Program-made: the position numbers and the translations under genes
DNA from: Cyclobacteriaceae bacterium
Lineage (GTDB): Bacteria; Bacteroidota; Bacteroidia; Cytophagales; Cyclobacteriaceae
Assembly (NCBI GenBank): GCA_020436165.1
Contig: JAGQYI010000030.1
Span: 1 to 64,000, forward strand
Reading direction: 5' to 3'
Length of the DNA stretch: 64,000 bases
Part shown: one piece after another, positions 39,326 through 46,544 of the stretch
How the letters are laid out: each line of letters begins with the position of its first letter
Position numbering within the stretch: the first letter of the stretch is position 1
The notes under the pieces: model-generated
Database searches by the model: none
The model's input: the letters and a program-made list of their open reading frames with translations, nothing else
What the model was told of the DNA's origin: nothing

Positions 39326-40063
39326 ATGAAAATCACCCCGTTAGAAATACGAAAAAAAGTATTTGAAAAACAACTGAGAGGTTACGACAAAGAAGAAGTA
39401 AATGCGTTTTTACTAAGTCTCTCACATGAATGGGAAAATGCACTTGACCAGATAAAGACACTGGAAACACAGGTTAAAAAGTCTGAAGAGGAAGTTGTAA
39501 AACTACGTGATGTAGAAGCATCTTTATACAAAACGCTTAAAACAGCTGAAGATACAGGAGCTAATATGATCGATCAGGCCAAACGAGCTGCGGACCTGCA
39601 CCTAAAGGAGACCCAAATGAATGCGGACGCTTTGTTGAATGAATCCAAATCGAAGGCGCGTAATATCATTGAAGATGCTGAACTGAGAGCCAAGCAAATT
39701 CTTGAAAGTATGGAAGACGAGTTGAAGGAGCTGGCCAGGGTATATCATATGCTCGAAGACCATAGAGATGGGGTGCTTAATGAACTGACAAACCTTTCAA
39801 CGGTTACACTTCAGCGCGTGCAAAAGGTAAGCGATAACCTAAGACATTTTGATATAGATGCCAGGTTGAAGGAGATTAGAAGACAATCTGATGAAGAACT
39901 AAACAATCTAAAGCAGCCACAACAGAAACAGCCTGCACCCAAACCAAAGCCACCTGTTGCACCACCTGCCGATCTTATTGAAGACGAGGAAGTGATTGAC
40001 GAGCCTGTAAGCAAACCCTCATCGAACGAAACGGAAGGTTCTTTTTTTGACGAACTGGACTAA
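39326..40063 (+). CDS. DivIVA-domain protein
   Basis: 245 residues. Residues 1-60 are a DivIVA/GpsB N-terminal domain (KITPLEIRKKVFEKQLRGYDKEEVNAFL pattern with the membrane-contacting Phe/Arg loop), then a long coiled coil (about 40-195), a proline-rich linker (PKPKPPVAPP) and an acidic end. DivIVA proteins mark curved membrane and recruit growth or division factors. Stop overlaps the folB start by one base (TAATG). Confidence 0.87.
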   Translation: MKITPLEIRKKVFEKQLRGYDKEEVNAFLLSLSHEWENALDQIKTLETQVKKSEEEVVKLRDVEASLYKTLKTAEDTGANMIDQAKRAADLHLKETQMNADALLNESKSKARNIIEDAELRAKQILESMEDELKELARVYHMLEDHRDGVLNELTNLSTVTLQRVQKVSDNLRHFDIDARLKEIRRQSDEELNNLKQPQQKQPAPKPKPPVAPPADLIEDEEVIDEPVSKPSSNETEGSFFDELD

Positions 40064-40419
40064 TGGCCATTATTTCATTAAAAGGGCTCGAATTTTTTGC
40101 TTACCATGGAGTACATGATTTCGAAAAAGAGCAGGGCAACAGCTTTGTGGTAGATGTAGATGTGGAAGTGGATGTACGTGAAGCTGAGGAATCGGACGAG
40201 CTGGACGGAACGGTTGACTACGAAGAACTTTTTAAGATTATAGCCGCAGAGATGGCCATTCGCTCTAAATTACTGGAGCATGTTTCCTCTCGAATATGCC
40301 ATGCTGTGCTGAACCGTTGGGAAAACGTTACACGTGTAAAAATTCAGTTGGGTAAGCTTAAACCCCCGATTGGTGCAGTTTGTAAAATGTCTGTTGTTAC
40401 CCTTGAAAAAAAACGCTAA
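40063..40419 (+). CDS. folB: Dihydroneopterin aldolase
   Basis: 118 residues, matching FolB, which converts dihydroneopterin to 6-hydroxymethyl-dihydropterin in folate synthesis. The start of the domain (GLEFFAYHGVHDFEKEQG) holds the Tyr and Glu of the active site; LGKLKPPIGAVC holds the catalytic Lys. Translationally coupled to the divIVA-like gene. Confidence 0.9.
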   Translation: MAIISLKGLEFFAYHGVHDFEKEQGNSFVVDVDVEVDVREAEESDELDGTVDYEELFKIIAAEMAIRSKLLEHVSSRICHAVLNRWENVTRVKIQLGKLKPPIGAVCKMSVVTLEKKR

Positions 40420-40421
40420 CC

Positions 40422-40715
40422 TTATTTATTGAACTTAAACCCAGAAATCTCTCCTTCTTCAAAATCCAGGATTAGGTCAATTAAAAACAGCAATTCCTTT
40501 TTGTTGATGAACACATCAATACCATCAACGGTAAAGTTATCGTCTGATGTTTTTTGAGTGTCAAAACCCAGCATAAAGGAGGTTGCTCCGCAAGAGTTGG
40601 TATTTTTGGTGCCAATTCTCAAGCCATAACCCTGTGGTACTTGCTTGCTTTTTAGAATTCTCTTAATATTTTCAAGCGCTTTTGGAGTAATATGAACGGG
40701 AAGTTCCTTTAACAT
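40422..40715 (-). CDS. IscA/HesB-like protein lacking the C-terminal CGC
   Basis: 97 residues of the A-type iron-sulfur carrier fold. The first ligand cysteine is kept (NSCGATSFMLGF, C43), but the protein ends GFKFNK, where IscA continues with the CGC ligand pair. It therefore lacks two of three cluster-binding cysteines. Such truncated forms occur in Bacteroidota; carrier activity is doubtful and another role is possible. Only 2 nt from the folB stop. Confidence 0.85.
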   Translation of the reverse strand: MLKELPVHITPKALENIKRILKSKQVPQGYGLRIGTKNTNSCGATSFMLGFDTQKTSDDNFTVDGIDVFINKKELLFLIDLILDFEEGEISGFKFNK

Positions 40716-40719
40716 TTTG

Positions 40720-40727
40720 CAAATATA
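40720..40727 (-). promoter_or_regulatory. -7 box of the IscA-like gene, possibly leaderless
   Basis: TATATTTG on the minus strand ends only 4 nt before the ATG at 40715. If used, transcription would begin at or within the start codon, giving a leaderless mRNA. Confidence 0.4.
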
Positions 40728-40838
40728 TTATGAAGGCTTTAATTGTTTTACCATAAAACCAAAACCCAAACCGAAAGCATTCGTTTTATGGTTGTCAAAC
40801 CTTAAATATTAGCCCATATTTGTCTAAACGATATTGCG

Positions 40839-41369
40839 ATGGAATCATTTGTGGAAATAGTAAAGATTGTTTTGCCAGCCGCCCTGGTAATGTACGGAAT
40901 GTTTATAGCCATTCGTTCAATGATTAGCAAAGATTTGGTAGCCAAACAATTGGATATAAAGGCCAAGGCTATTGAAATTACCTTACCTGCCAGAATGCAG
41001 GCGTTTGAGCGTATGACTCTTTTTCTCGAACGTATTTCACCTGAAAACTTACTGGTACGTGTTAATAGAAATGGAATGTCTGCCGGTGAATTGCATCATA
41101 CGGTTGTGCAGGAAATCCGTAATGAATTTAATCACAATGTTGCCCAGCAGGTATATCTGGATAAGGAGCTATGGAGTATGATCGTTACTGCGAAAGAAGA
41201 CTTGCTCACCCGGATAAACTCCACGTATCAATCAATGGATACGGAGGCCAGTTCAATCGATTATGCCAAACAACTTTTATCAGAATACTCTGCAAGTAAC
41301 ATCAACTCCATTGAGTTGGCGCTTACTTCCTTAAAGGATGAGCTGGGTAAGTATTACCAACTTCCATAG
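40839..41369 (+). CDS. Conserved-looking membrane-anchored protein, function unknown
   Basis: 176 residues, not recognised. One N-terminal membrane helix (about 8-28, VKIVLPAALVMYGMFIAIRSM), then a helical cytoplasmic part with ITLPARMQAFERMTLFLERISPENLLVR and a Glu/Ser-rich end. It resembles short Bacteroidota-specific hypotheticals with the same anchor-plus-helices layout. It is followed by a weak hairpin with T-run and the DUF1232 gene. Confidence 0.75.
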   Translation: MESFVEIVKIVLPAALVMYGMFIAIRSMISKDLVAKQLDIKAKAIEITLPARMQAFERMTLFLERISPENLLVRVNRNGMSAGELHHTVVQEIRNEFNHNVAQQVYLDKELWSMIVTAKEDLLTRINSTYQSMDTEASSIDYAKQLLSEYSASNINSIELALTSLKDELGKYYQLP

Positions 41370-41393
41370 GTTTGGGCTTCGGGAGTTTTTTTT
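41359..41393 (+). terminator. Weak terminator-like hairpin
   Basis: AACTTCC pairs with GGGAGTT (one G-T wobble) over a 15-nt loop, followed by eight T. It overlaps the end of the upstream gene; the large loop makes it uncertain. Confidence 0.35.
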
Positions 41394-41425
41394 CTATTTA
41401 GGCAGAACCCGTATATTTACATTAT

Positions 41426-41833
41426 ATGGCACAGTTAAAGCTAACTGAGAATAAGTATTTTGACCAGGCAAAAAAGCGTGCGGGTAAAATACTGTCAAAC
41501 AAAGAAAAGCTTGAAGAGGTATTGAATGCCACCAAAAACAGGCTGGGAGAAGTACATCTGGAAAATTCCAAACTAAGTAAGCTTGGTCAGAATTTAAGGC
41601 TTTTCCTTCGCATGGTGAGATATTACACCTCCGGTGCCTACAGAGAAATACCATGGAAGTCGATGGTGGCCATTGTAGCCGGGCTTATCTATTTTCTAAT
41701 GCCAATAGACCTGGTGCCTGATTTTATTCCTTTTACAGGTTTTATAGATGATTTCACAGTAATTATGCTGATCTCAAACGCATTCCAGCAAGACATGGAG
41801 TTGTTTGAAGAGTGGGAAGAAGGCCAAAAGTGA
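41426..41833 (+). CDS. YkvA family (DUF1232) membrane protein
   Basis: 135 residues. The C-terminal half carries the DUF1232 core: a membrane helix (about 74-90, SMVAIVAGLIYFLMPIDLV) ending in PIDLVPDFIPFTGFIDD, the family motif. The N-terminal ~60 residues are a basic helix. Function unknown in the family. Confidence 0.85.
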   Translation: MAQLKLTENKYFDQAKKRAGKILSNKEKLEEVLNATKNRLGEVHLENSKLSKLGQNLRLFLRMVRYYTSGAYREIPWKSMVAIVAGLIYFLMPIDLVPDFIPFTGFIDDFTVIMLISNAFQQDMELFEEWEEGQK

Positions 41834-41888
41834 AGTTTGAACTAGCAATTATTTCTATTTAAGTTTCAATCTTATTCTTCTGAATGTT

Positions 41889-42341
41889 ATGAAGGTAGTA
41901 ATTCAACGTGTATCTGAATCCAGTGTTAGGATTAACAACGAGATAACCGGGCACATTGGAAAAGGAATGTTGGTACTGGTAGGAATTGAAGAAGAGGATA
42001 ACAATGAAGATATTGAGTGGTTGGTAAATAAGATCGTAAACCTTCGTGTATTTGATGATGAGGATGGAGTAATGAATTTAAGCGTAAACCAGATAGGGGG
42101 AGATATTTTAGCTATTAGCCAGTTTACGTTGCATGCAAGTACTAAAAAGGGTAATCGGCCTTCTTATATAAAAGCAGCCAAACCGGATATAGCCATACCA
42201 CTTTATGAGCAGCTTTTAGATGTGCTGGGCCATGCCTTGCAAGGCCACCTGGCAACCGGGCAGTTTGGTGCTGATATGAAGGTGTCACTCATTAACGATG
42301 GACCGGTAACAATTATCATTGATTCAAAGAATAAGGTATGA
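41889..42341 (+). CDS. dtd: D-aminoacyl-tRNA deacylase
   Basis: 150 residues. Hydrolyses D-aminoacyl-tRNA (and Gly-tRNA-Ala) to proofread chirality. The SQFTLHA motif (SxQFTL type, about 77-83) and the C-terminal NDGPVTII motif, whose Gly-Pro cis bond defines the pocket, are both present. Overlaps the next gene by 4 nt (ATGA). Confidence 0.95.
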   Translation: MKVVIQRVSESSVRINNEITGHIGKGMLVLVGIEEEDNNEDIEWLVNKIVNLRVFDDEDGVMNLSVNQIGGDILAISQFTLHASTKKGNRPSYIKAAKPDIAIPLYEQLLDVLGHALQGHLATGQFGADMKVSLINDGPVTIIIDSKNKV

Positions 42342-42664
42342 CGTTAGAGCAAGCACAAGAACAAGTTGACAAATGGATAAAAACGCACGGAGTGCGTTAT
42401 TTTGGTGAGCTTACCAATATGGCAATTCTTACAGAGGAAGTTGGGGAACTGGCGCGTATTATGGCCCGTACCTATGGAGAGCAATCCTTCAAAGATTCTG
42501 ACAAGGAACATTCAATGGCGGATGAAATGGCCGACATTCTTTGGGTGTTGATTTGTCTTGCCAACCAGACTGGGGTCAACCTGACACAAGCGTTTGTAAA
42601 GAATATGGAGAAAAAGACCGAACGTGATAAAACACGCCATAAATCCAACCCTAAACTGAAGTGA
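42338..42664 (+). CDS. MazG-like nucleotide pyrophosphohydrolase
   Basis: 108 residues, single-domain all-alpha NTP-PPase. The metal-binding pattern ExxE then ExxD is present (EEVGELARI about 30-38; DEMADILWV about 63-71). Family members cleave non-canonical or (d)NTPs to NMP and pyrophosphate. Translationally coupled to dtd, so both look like house-cleaning enzymes of one operon. Confidence 0.88.
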   Translation: MTLEQAQEQVDKWIKTHGVRYFGELTNMAILTEEVGELARIMARTYGEQSFKDSDKEHSMADEMADILWVLICLANQTGVNLTQAFVKNMEKKTERDKTRHKSNPKLK

Positions 42665-42704
42665 GTTTAATCTCATTTAACGCACTAAAAATCATATAAT
42701 TTTC

Positions 42705-42712
42705 TATCTTTG
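42705..42712 (+). promoter_or_regulatory. -7 box of rpsA
   Basis: TATCTTTG, identical to the rplC box, 100 nt upstream of rpsA. No clear -33 TTTG. Predicted transcription start about 42717-42719, which makes the hairpins below the 5' leader. Confidence 0.6.
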
Positions 42713-42716
42713 CACT

Positions 42717-42803
42717 CCGTTCAAAATGGACGGCCCTGCGAAGGGTATGTATAATCTAAAAAAGGTCCACCTGCTCGTTGGACCGACCTATTGAAAACGA
42801 GCA
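42717..42803 (+). promoter_or_regulatory. Structured rpsA leader with H-type pseudoknot
   Basis: Three folds can be drawn. P1: CCGTTC/GGACGG (42717-42722 with 42728-42733, one G-T). P2: CCCT-GCGA-AGGG (42734-42745), a GNRA tetraloop hairpin. P3: GGTCCA (42764-42769) with TGGACC (42779-42784), whose loop bases TGCTCGT (42772-42778) pair perfectly with ACGAGCA (42797-42803). P3 is an H-type pseudoknot with 6- and 7-bp stems, ending 9 nt before the start codon. S1 represses its own synthesis in E. coli; an S1-controlled switch is a reasonable inference here. Confidence 0.65.
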
Positions 42804-42812
42804 ATTTATATT

Positions 42813-45041
42813 ATGAGTGAATCTCAAGAAAAAGCAGCTGAAGCGAAAGCTGAAGATGTGAAAAAAGAAGAAGTAGTTGCAGAGGTTGAAGTAACCGAAG
42901 AAGCTAGTGCCTCCGCTGAAGCTACAGGCGACACGCGGAAAGTGGAAGAAGTAAAGGAAGAAAAACCTAAAAAAACCACAAAAGCTAAAACTACTGAGAA
43001 AAAAACACCTGCTAAGTCAAAAGCAAAAAAGGAAGAAGCTACAGAGGAAGAGGTGGTTGAAGCACCCAAGGAAGAAGTTGTAGAAGCTGAAACCAATGAG
43101 GAACCAATGGCAGAAGTAGAAGCAGAAGAAAAACCAAAAGCTAAAAAAGCAGCTCCTAAAGCTAAAGAAGAGCAAGCTGAAATGGAGGATTTCGATTGGG
43201 AATCGATTGCAACAAAAGGCTTTGGAGATGGCTATTCCAACAAGGAAAGAGAGGAAATGGCCAAATTGTATGAAGATACATTAAATACTGTAACAGAGCG
43301 TGAGGTTGTAAAGGCTACAGTTGTAAGCGTTGGCCCTCGTGATGTTATCCTAAACATTGGCTTTAAATCAGATGGGTTGGTTTCAGCCTCTGAATTCAGG
43401 GATACACCTGATCTGAAAGCAGGAGATGTTGTTGAGGTGTATGTAGAAGAGCAGGAAAATGCAAAAGGGCAATTGGTGCTTTCGCGCAGAAAAGCAAAAA
43501 TTGTTAGTGCATGGGAAAACATCCAGGCTTCTCACGATAAAGATAAAGTGATAGAAGGCTTTGTAAAACGCAGAACCAAAGGTGGTCTTATTGTGGACAT
43601 TTTCGGTGTTGAAGCGTTCTTGCCAGGCTCTCAAATTGATGTGAAACCTATCCGTGACTTCGATGTATTTGTAGGCAAGTCAATGGAGGTTAAAGTTGTT
43701 AAGATCAACTACACCAACGACAACGTGGTAGTTTCGCACAAAGTATTGATTGAAAAAGACCTTGAAGAACAACGTGTAGAGATACTTAATAATCTTGAAA
43801 AAGGTCAGGTACTTGAAGGAGTGATCAAGAACATGACCAACTTCGGTGTATTCATCGATTTGGGTGGTGTTGATGGTCTGCTTCACATTACTGATATTTC
43901 CTGGGGTAGAATTAACCACCCTGAAGAAGTGCTTAAATTAGACGAAACCGTAAAAGTTGTTGTTCTTGATTTTGATGAGGACAAAAAACGTATCTCTTTA
44001 GGTATGAAGCAACTTACATCTCATCCTTGGGATGCTCTTGCAGAAGACCTTGAAGTTGGTTCTAAAGTAAAAGGTACCATTGTAAATGTTGCCGATTACG
44101 GTGCATTCCTTGAAATACAGCCTGGTGTTGAAGGTTTGATCCACGTTTCCGAAATGTCGTGGTCTCAGCACTTGCGCAACCCATCTGATTTTATGAATGT
44201 GGGTGATGAAATGGAAGCAGTTGTGCTTACATTGGATCGTGACGAGCGTAAGATGTCTTTGGGCATCAAACAATTGACTGAAGATCCTTGGTTGAAAAAT
44301 GATGTGGTTGCTAAATACGCTGTTGGAACTCAACACAAAGGTGTGGTTCGTAACCTAACCAACTTTGGTTTGTTCATTGAGCTTGAAGAAGGAATCGATG
44401 GTTTGGTTCACGTTTCTGACCTTTCATGGACCAAGAAAATCAAACACCCATCTGAATTTGTTTCAGTAGGTGATGAGTTAGAGGTACAAGTTCTTGAACT
44501 GGATGTTGATAACAGAAGATTGGCACTTGGACACAAGCAACTGGAAGAAAATCCTTGGGATACCTTCGAAACAGTGTTTGAACCAGGTACAGATCATAAG
44601 TGTACGATCATCAGCAAAAATGACAAAGGAGCTGTTCTTGAACTACCCTATGGTATTGAGGGATTTGCAAATGCTAAAAACCTTACCAAGGAAGATGGTT
44701 CAAAACCTGAAGTAGGAGAGTCTTTGGAATTCAAAGTAATTGAATTCTCAAAAGGAGATAAGCGAATAGTGCTTTCGCACACAGCTACTTACAAAGAGGA
44801 TGAACAACCAGCTGGAAAGAAAAAAGGTGGTGCGGGCAAGAAAAAAGCTGCTACTTCCAATAATCAGGAAGCAACTTCAAGCTTAGGCGATTTGGCTGCA
44901 CTTTCTGCATTGAAAGAGCAAATGGAAGAGGAGCCTAAGAAAGCAGCTAAAAAACCAGCTGCTAAGAAGAAGGCGGAGCCTAAAGCAGAAGCAGAAGAAG
45001 CTCCTAAAGCCGAAGAAGCTGAAGGAGAAAGCGAAGAGTAA
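42813..45041 (+). CDS. rpsA: 30S ribosomal protein S1 with long charged N-terminal tail
   Basis: 742 residues; about 560 in E. coli. The first ~125 residues are a Lys/Ala/Glu-rich disordered stretch (KKEE, PKAKKAAPKAKEE units), followed by six S1 OB domains starting near 167, 247, 334, 419, 508 and 595. Domains 3-5 carry the canonical NFGVFIDL, DYGAFLEI and NFGLFIEL cores. The C-terminal ~70 residues are again Lys/Ala/Glu-rich. S1 helps structured mRNAs bind the 30S, especially where Shine-Dalgarno sequences are weak, as in this phylum. Confidence 0.96.
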   Translation: MSESQEKAAEAKAEDVKKEEVVAEVEVTEEASASAEATGDTRKVEEVKEEKPKKTTKAKTTEKKTPAKSKAKKEEATEEEVVEAPKEEVVEAETNEEPMAEVEAEEKPKAKKAAPKAKEEQAEMEDFDWESIATKGFGDGYSNKEREEMAKLYEDTLNTVTEREVVKATVVSVGPRDVILNIGFKSDGLVSASEFRDTPDLKAGDVVEVYVEEQENAKGQLVLSRRKAKIVSAWENIQASHDKDKVIEGFVKRRTKGGLIVDIFGVEAFLPGSQIDVKPIRDFDVFVGKSMEVKVVKINYTNDNVVVSHKVLIEKDLEEQRVEILNNLEKGQVLEGVIKNMTNFGVFIDLGGVDGLLHITDISWGRINHPEEVLKLDETVKVVVLDFDEDKKRISLGMKQLTSHPWDALAEDLEVGSKVKGTIVNVADYGAFLEIQPGVEGLIHVSEMSWSQHLRNPSDFMNVGDEMEAVVLTLDRDERKMSLGIKQLTEDPWLKNDVVAKYAVGTQHKGVVRNLTNFGLFIELEEGIDGLVHVSDLSWTKKIKHPSEFVSVGDELEVQVLELDVDNRRLALGHKQLEENPWDTFETVFEPGTDHKCTIISKNDKGAVLELPYGIEGFANAKNLTKEDGSKPEVGESLEFKVIEFSKGDKRIVLSHTATYKEDEQPAGKKKGGAGKKKAATSNNQEATSSLGDLAALSALKEQMEEEPKKAAKKPAAKKKAEPKAEAEEAPKAEEAEGESEE

Positions 45042-45047
45042 TTAGGT

Positions 45048-45083
45048 TTGCCGGAGGTTGTTTTACCTTCGGCAATTCTTTTT
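45048..45083 (+). terminator. Terminator after rpsA
   Basis: TTGCCGGAGGT (45048-45058) pairs with ACCTTCGGCAA (45065-45075) over 11 bp with one G-T wobble, loop TGTTTT, then a T-rich tail. Confidence 0.85.
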
Positions 45084-45129
45084 GAAATATTTTATGTTCT
45101 ACTTTTGTAAGGCAATTATGAAAGTAGAT

Positions 45130-45200
45130 GGCGTTGTGGCCGAGTGGCTAGGCAGAGGTCTGCAAAACCTTTTACAGCGGTTCGAATCCGCTCAGCGCCT
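45130..45200 (+). tRNA. tRNA-Cys (anticodon GCA)
   Basis: 71 nt. Acceptor GGCGTTG (45130-45136) pairs with CAGCGCC (45193-45199) with one G-T; discriminator T at 45200 as expected for Cys. Anticodon stem GAGGT/ACCTT with loop CTGCAAA and GCA at 45162-45164. T arm AGCGG-TTCGAAT-CCGCT (45176-45192). D arm GCCGAGTGGCTAGGC. No encoded CCA (CGA follows). A terminator starts 10 nt downstream. Confidence 0.96.
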
Positions 45201-45209
45201 CGACAAAAG

Positions 45210-45235
45210 CCCTTCGATTTTCGAAGGGTTTTTTT
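45210..45235 (+). terminator. Terminator of tRNA-Cys
   Basis: CCCTTCGA (45210-45217) and TCGAAGGG (45221-45228) form a perfect 8-bp stem with TTT loop, followed by seven T. Confidence 0.88.
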
Positions 45236-45357
45236 ATGTCCAAATTCTGATGAACGACAGTTTAAGAGGAATTTGGATATAAAAGGTTTTGATTCCGGTT
45301 AGGAATCAAATGGCTTTTGTTGTTGGCTAACCCCACCACCGGATCAGTGAAACTAAT

Positions 45358-45382
45358 CCCTGCCGGTCCGGTCAGGCGGGCG
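45358..45382. repeat. REP-like palindrome, copy 1
   Basis: CCCTGCC, eight bases, then CAGGCGGGCG; CCTGCC pairs with GGCGGG apart from one G-T. The same frame recurs at 45453 with a different loop, so the arms are the conserved part. The intervening GGTCCGGT is the common CCGGTC-type REP loop. Confidence 0.55.
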
Positions 45383-45393
45383 CTCAGCGCCTC
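45381..45393 (+). repeat. Partial copy of the tRNA-Cys 3' end
   Basis: CGCTCAGCGCCTC is identical to 45189-45201, which covers the last part of the T stem, the acceptor 3' arm and discriminator of tRNA-Cys. It is again followed by a terminator-like hairpin, as in the real tRNA gene. Fits an attachment-site scar or a tRNA remnant; 13 nt is short enough that chance cannot be excluded. Confidence 0.45.
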
Positions 45394-45401
45394 AAAGTAA
45401 A

Positions 45402-45426
45402 AGTACCTTTCGGGGTGCTTTTTTTA
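45402..45426 (+). terminator. Terminator-like hairpin
   Basis: AAGTACC and GGTGCTT pair over 7 bp (one G-T wobble) around a short TTTCGG loop, followed by a run of T. No gene obviously ends here, unless it belongs to a lost tRNA copy or an unrecognised RNA. Confidence 0.45.
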
Positions 45427-45452
45427 TTTATTAGCATTATTGCGGATGAGAA

Positions 45453-45476
45453 CCCTGCCTAGCCATCAGGTAGGCG
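45453..45476. repeat. REP-like palindrome, copy 2
   Basis: CCCTGCC, seven bases (TAGCCAT), then CAGGTAGGCG. It shares the arms with copy 1 but differs in the loop, with GCCTA/TAGGC also able to pair. Confidence 0.5.
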
Positions 45477-45516
45477 TTCGGTTTGAAATCGAAGATTCAA
45501 AAACAATGTTTTTTTG

Positions 45517-45906
45517 CTATGGAATCTGAGATAGAATAAATTTCAAAATAAATGCAAGAACAAGAGAAGCCGTGAAGTTAATCATTGTGCCCGCAAGAAA
45601 GAATCCGGCATTATCATTTATATCTTTTTGTCTTGCTAAGCTTTTTGCAGCAAAAATTAATGCCAATCCTGTTACTTCGCCAGCTAAAACAAAACTTAAG
45701 ATTATTATGTTTTCGCATTTACCGATAATGTAACCATCTCGAATAGTTTTTTTATCAATATCTACATTAGCGCCAGTCTTTCCTTTTAAAACTATTTTCT
45801 TTATGAGCAAATTGGTAATAAAAAAAGTTGCAAAGTAACCAATTATGACAATGATTGCTTTAACTAATATATTATCTGTTTGACTGATTGTAAGTATTGA
45901 TTCCAT
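45517..45906 (-). CDS. Small membrane protein partnered with the SatD-like gene
   Basis: 129 residues, with three or four membrane helices (about 14-37, 63-87, 97-126). The IILSFVLAGEVTGLALIFAAKSLAR then AGFFLAGTMINFTASLVLAFI segments resemble the C-terminal part of DUF3307 proteins, which are often encoded next to SatD; the DUF3307 N-terminal domain itself is missing. Start overlaps the SatD-like gene by 35 nt in another frame, so the two are tightly coupled. AT-rich compared with the flanking genes. Confidence 0.65.
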   Translation of the reverse strand: MESILTISQTDNILVKAIIVIIGYFATFFITNLLIKKIVLKGKTGANVDIDKKTIRDGYIIGKCENIIILSFVLAGEVTGLALIFAAKSLARQKDINDNAGFFLAGTMINFTASLVLAFILKFILSQIP

Positions 45907-46519
45907 TTAGAATGAGTACTAAGTTGTTTTCAGACTCTTTAACTAATTTTAAATTGGATGATTTGATAGTTTTTGAAATATATTGTTGGCTCACGCCAGT
46001 TTTTTGAGCAAGTTCTTTTTGCGTAATTTCAGATCTATAGTTTCGATACACCTCCCACTCAAGATCATTCCATCCATCACGTATTGATAAAATTAAACTA
46101 ACAATTGTATTAATAACCCGGTTTTGTAAATTGTTTTTTATATGGCTTGAAAAGAAAGAATATGTTTTTTTTAGATTAGCCAGTTCAATTTGACTTTTCC
46201 AAAGCGCTGGACCAGTTAAGTCTAAAAAACTTTTCTTATCAAGGCCATAGATTACCTCATCTTCGATCAATACAATTCTTGTTTTGTGAAATTTTTGATG
46301 TTTCTGTAAGGCTAATACTATCTGAACTGCTGAGACGATATTTTCACAGATACACCCAAAGCTATCGCCTGAGTATATTGTAAGTGGTATTGTTAGGGAT
46401 GATTCGAATTCTTTATTTACTTTTTGAATAGAATCATGAAAATGTTCCCATTCGGTAGGATCGAATTTTTTTCTTGACCGTATAACATCTCCAACAACAA
46501 TTAACCGCACTGTATCCAT
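45872..46519 (-). CDS. SatD-like protein with C-terminal helix-turn-helix
   Basis: 215 residues. The N-terminal part fits the SatD family (VVGDVIRSRK at 8-17, TIYSGDSFGCI around 48-57, DLTGPALWKSQ about 100-110). Residues about 165-190 (ITQKELAQKTGVSQQYISKTIK) form a clear helix-turn-helix. SatD was named from a Streptococcus acid-tolerance locus; its biochemical role is unknown. The HTH and a palindrome upstream suggest it controls its own promoter. Confidence 0.75.
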   Translation of the reverse strand: MDTVRLIVVGDVIRSRKKFDPTEWEHFHDSIQKVNKEFESSLTIPLTIYSGDSFGCICENIVSAVQIVLALQKHQKFHKTRIVLIEDEVIYGLDKKSFLDLTGPALWKSQIELANLKKTYSFFSSHIKNNLQNRVINTIVSLILSIRDGWNDLEWEVYRNYRSEITQKELAQKTGVSQQYISKTIKSSNLKLVKESENNLVLILNGINTYNQSNR

Positions 46520-46544
46520 ACGTCAAATATGGTTGTTTTTTTAC

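Larger units (their letters stand above)
45236..45516. other. Hairpin-rich spacer between tRNA-Cys and the SatD-like pair
   Basis: No gene seen in 281 nt. It holds a run of inverted repeats: CCAAATTC/GAATTTGG (45240-45247 and 45269-45276), TTTGATTCC-GGTTA-GGAATCAAA (45288-45310), two REP-like palindromes, a copy of the tRNA 3' end (45381-45393) and a terminator-like hairpin (45402-45426). Could be degenerate mobile or attachment DNA, or a structured RNA. Confidence 0.6.

Noticed and set aside
42824..43096. Antisense open frame within the rpsA N-terminal region
   Set aside because: Produced by the Lys/Glu-rich codons of the S1 tail read backwards; Ser/Ala/Thr-rich with no features.
45058..45282. 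74-residue open frame over tRNA-Cys
   Set aside because: It crosses the rpsA terminator, the tRNA and its terminator, and has no protein-like features.
45202..45516. Second complete tRNA after tRNA-Cys
   Set aside because: Only the 3' acceptor part is duplicated; no anticodon arm or 5' acceptor strand can be folded.
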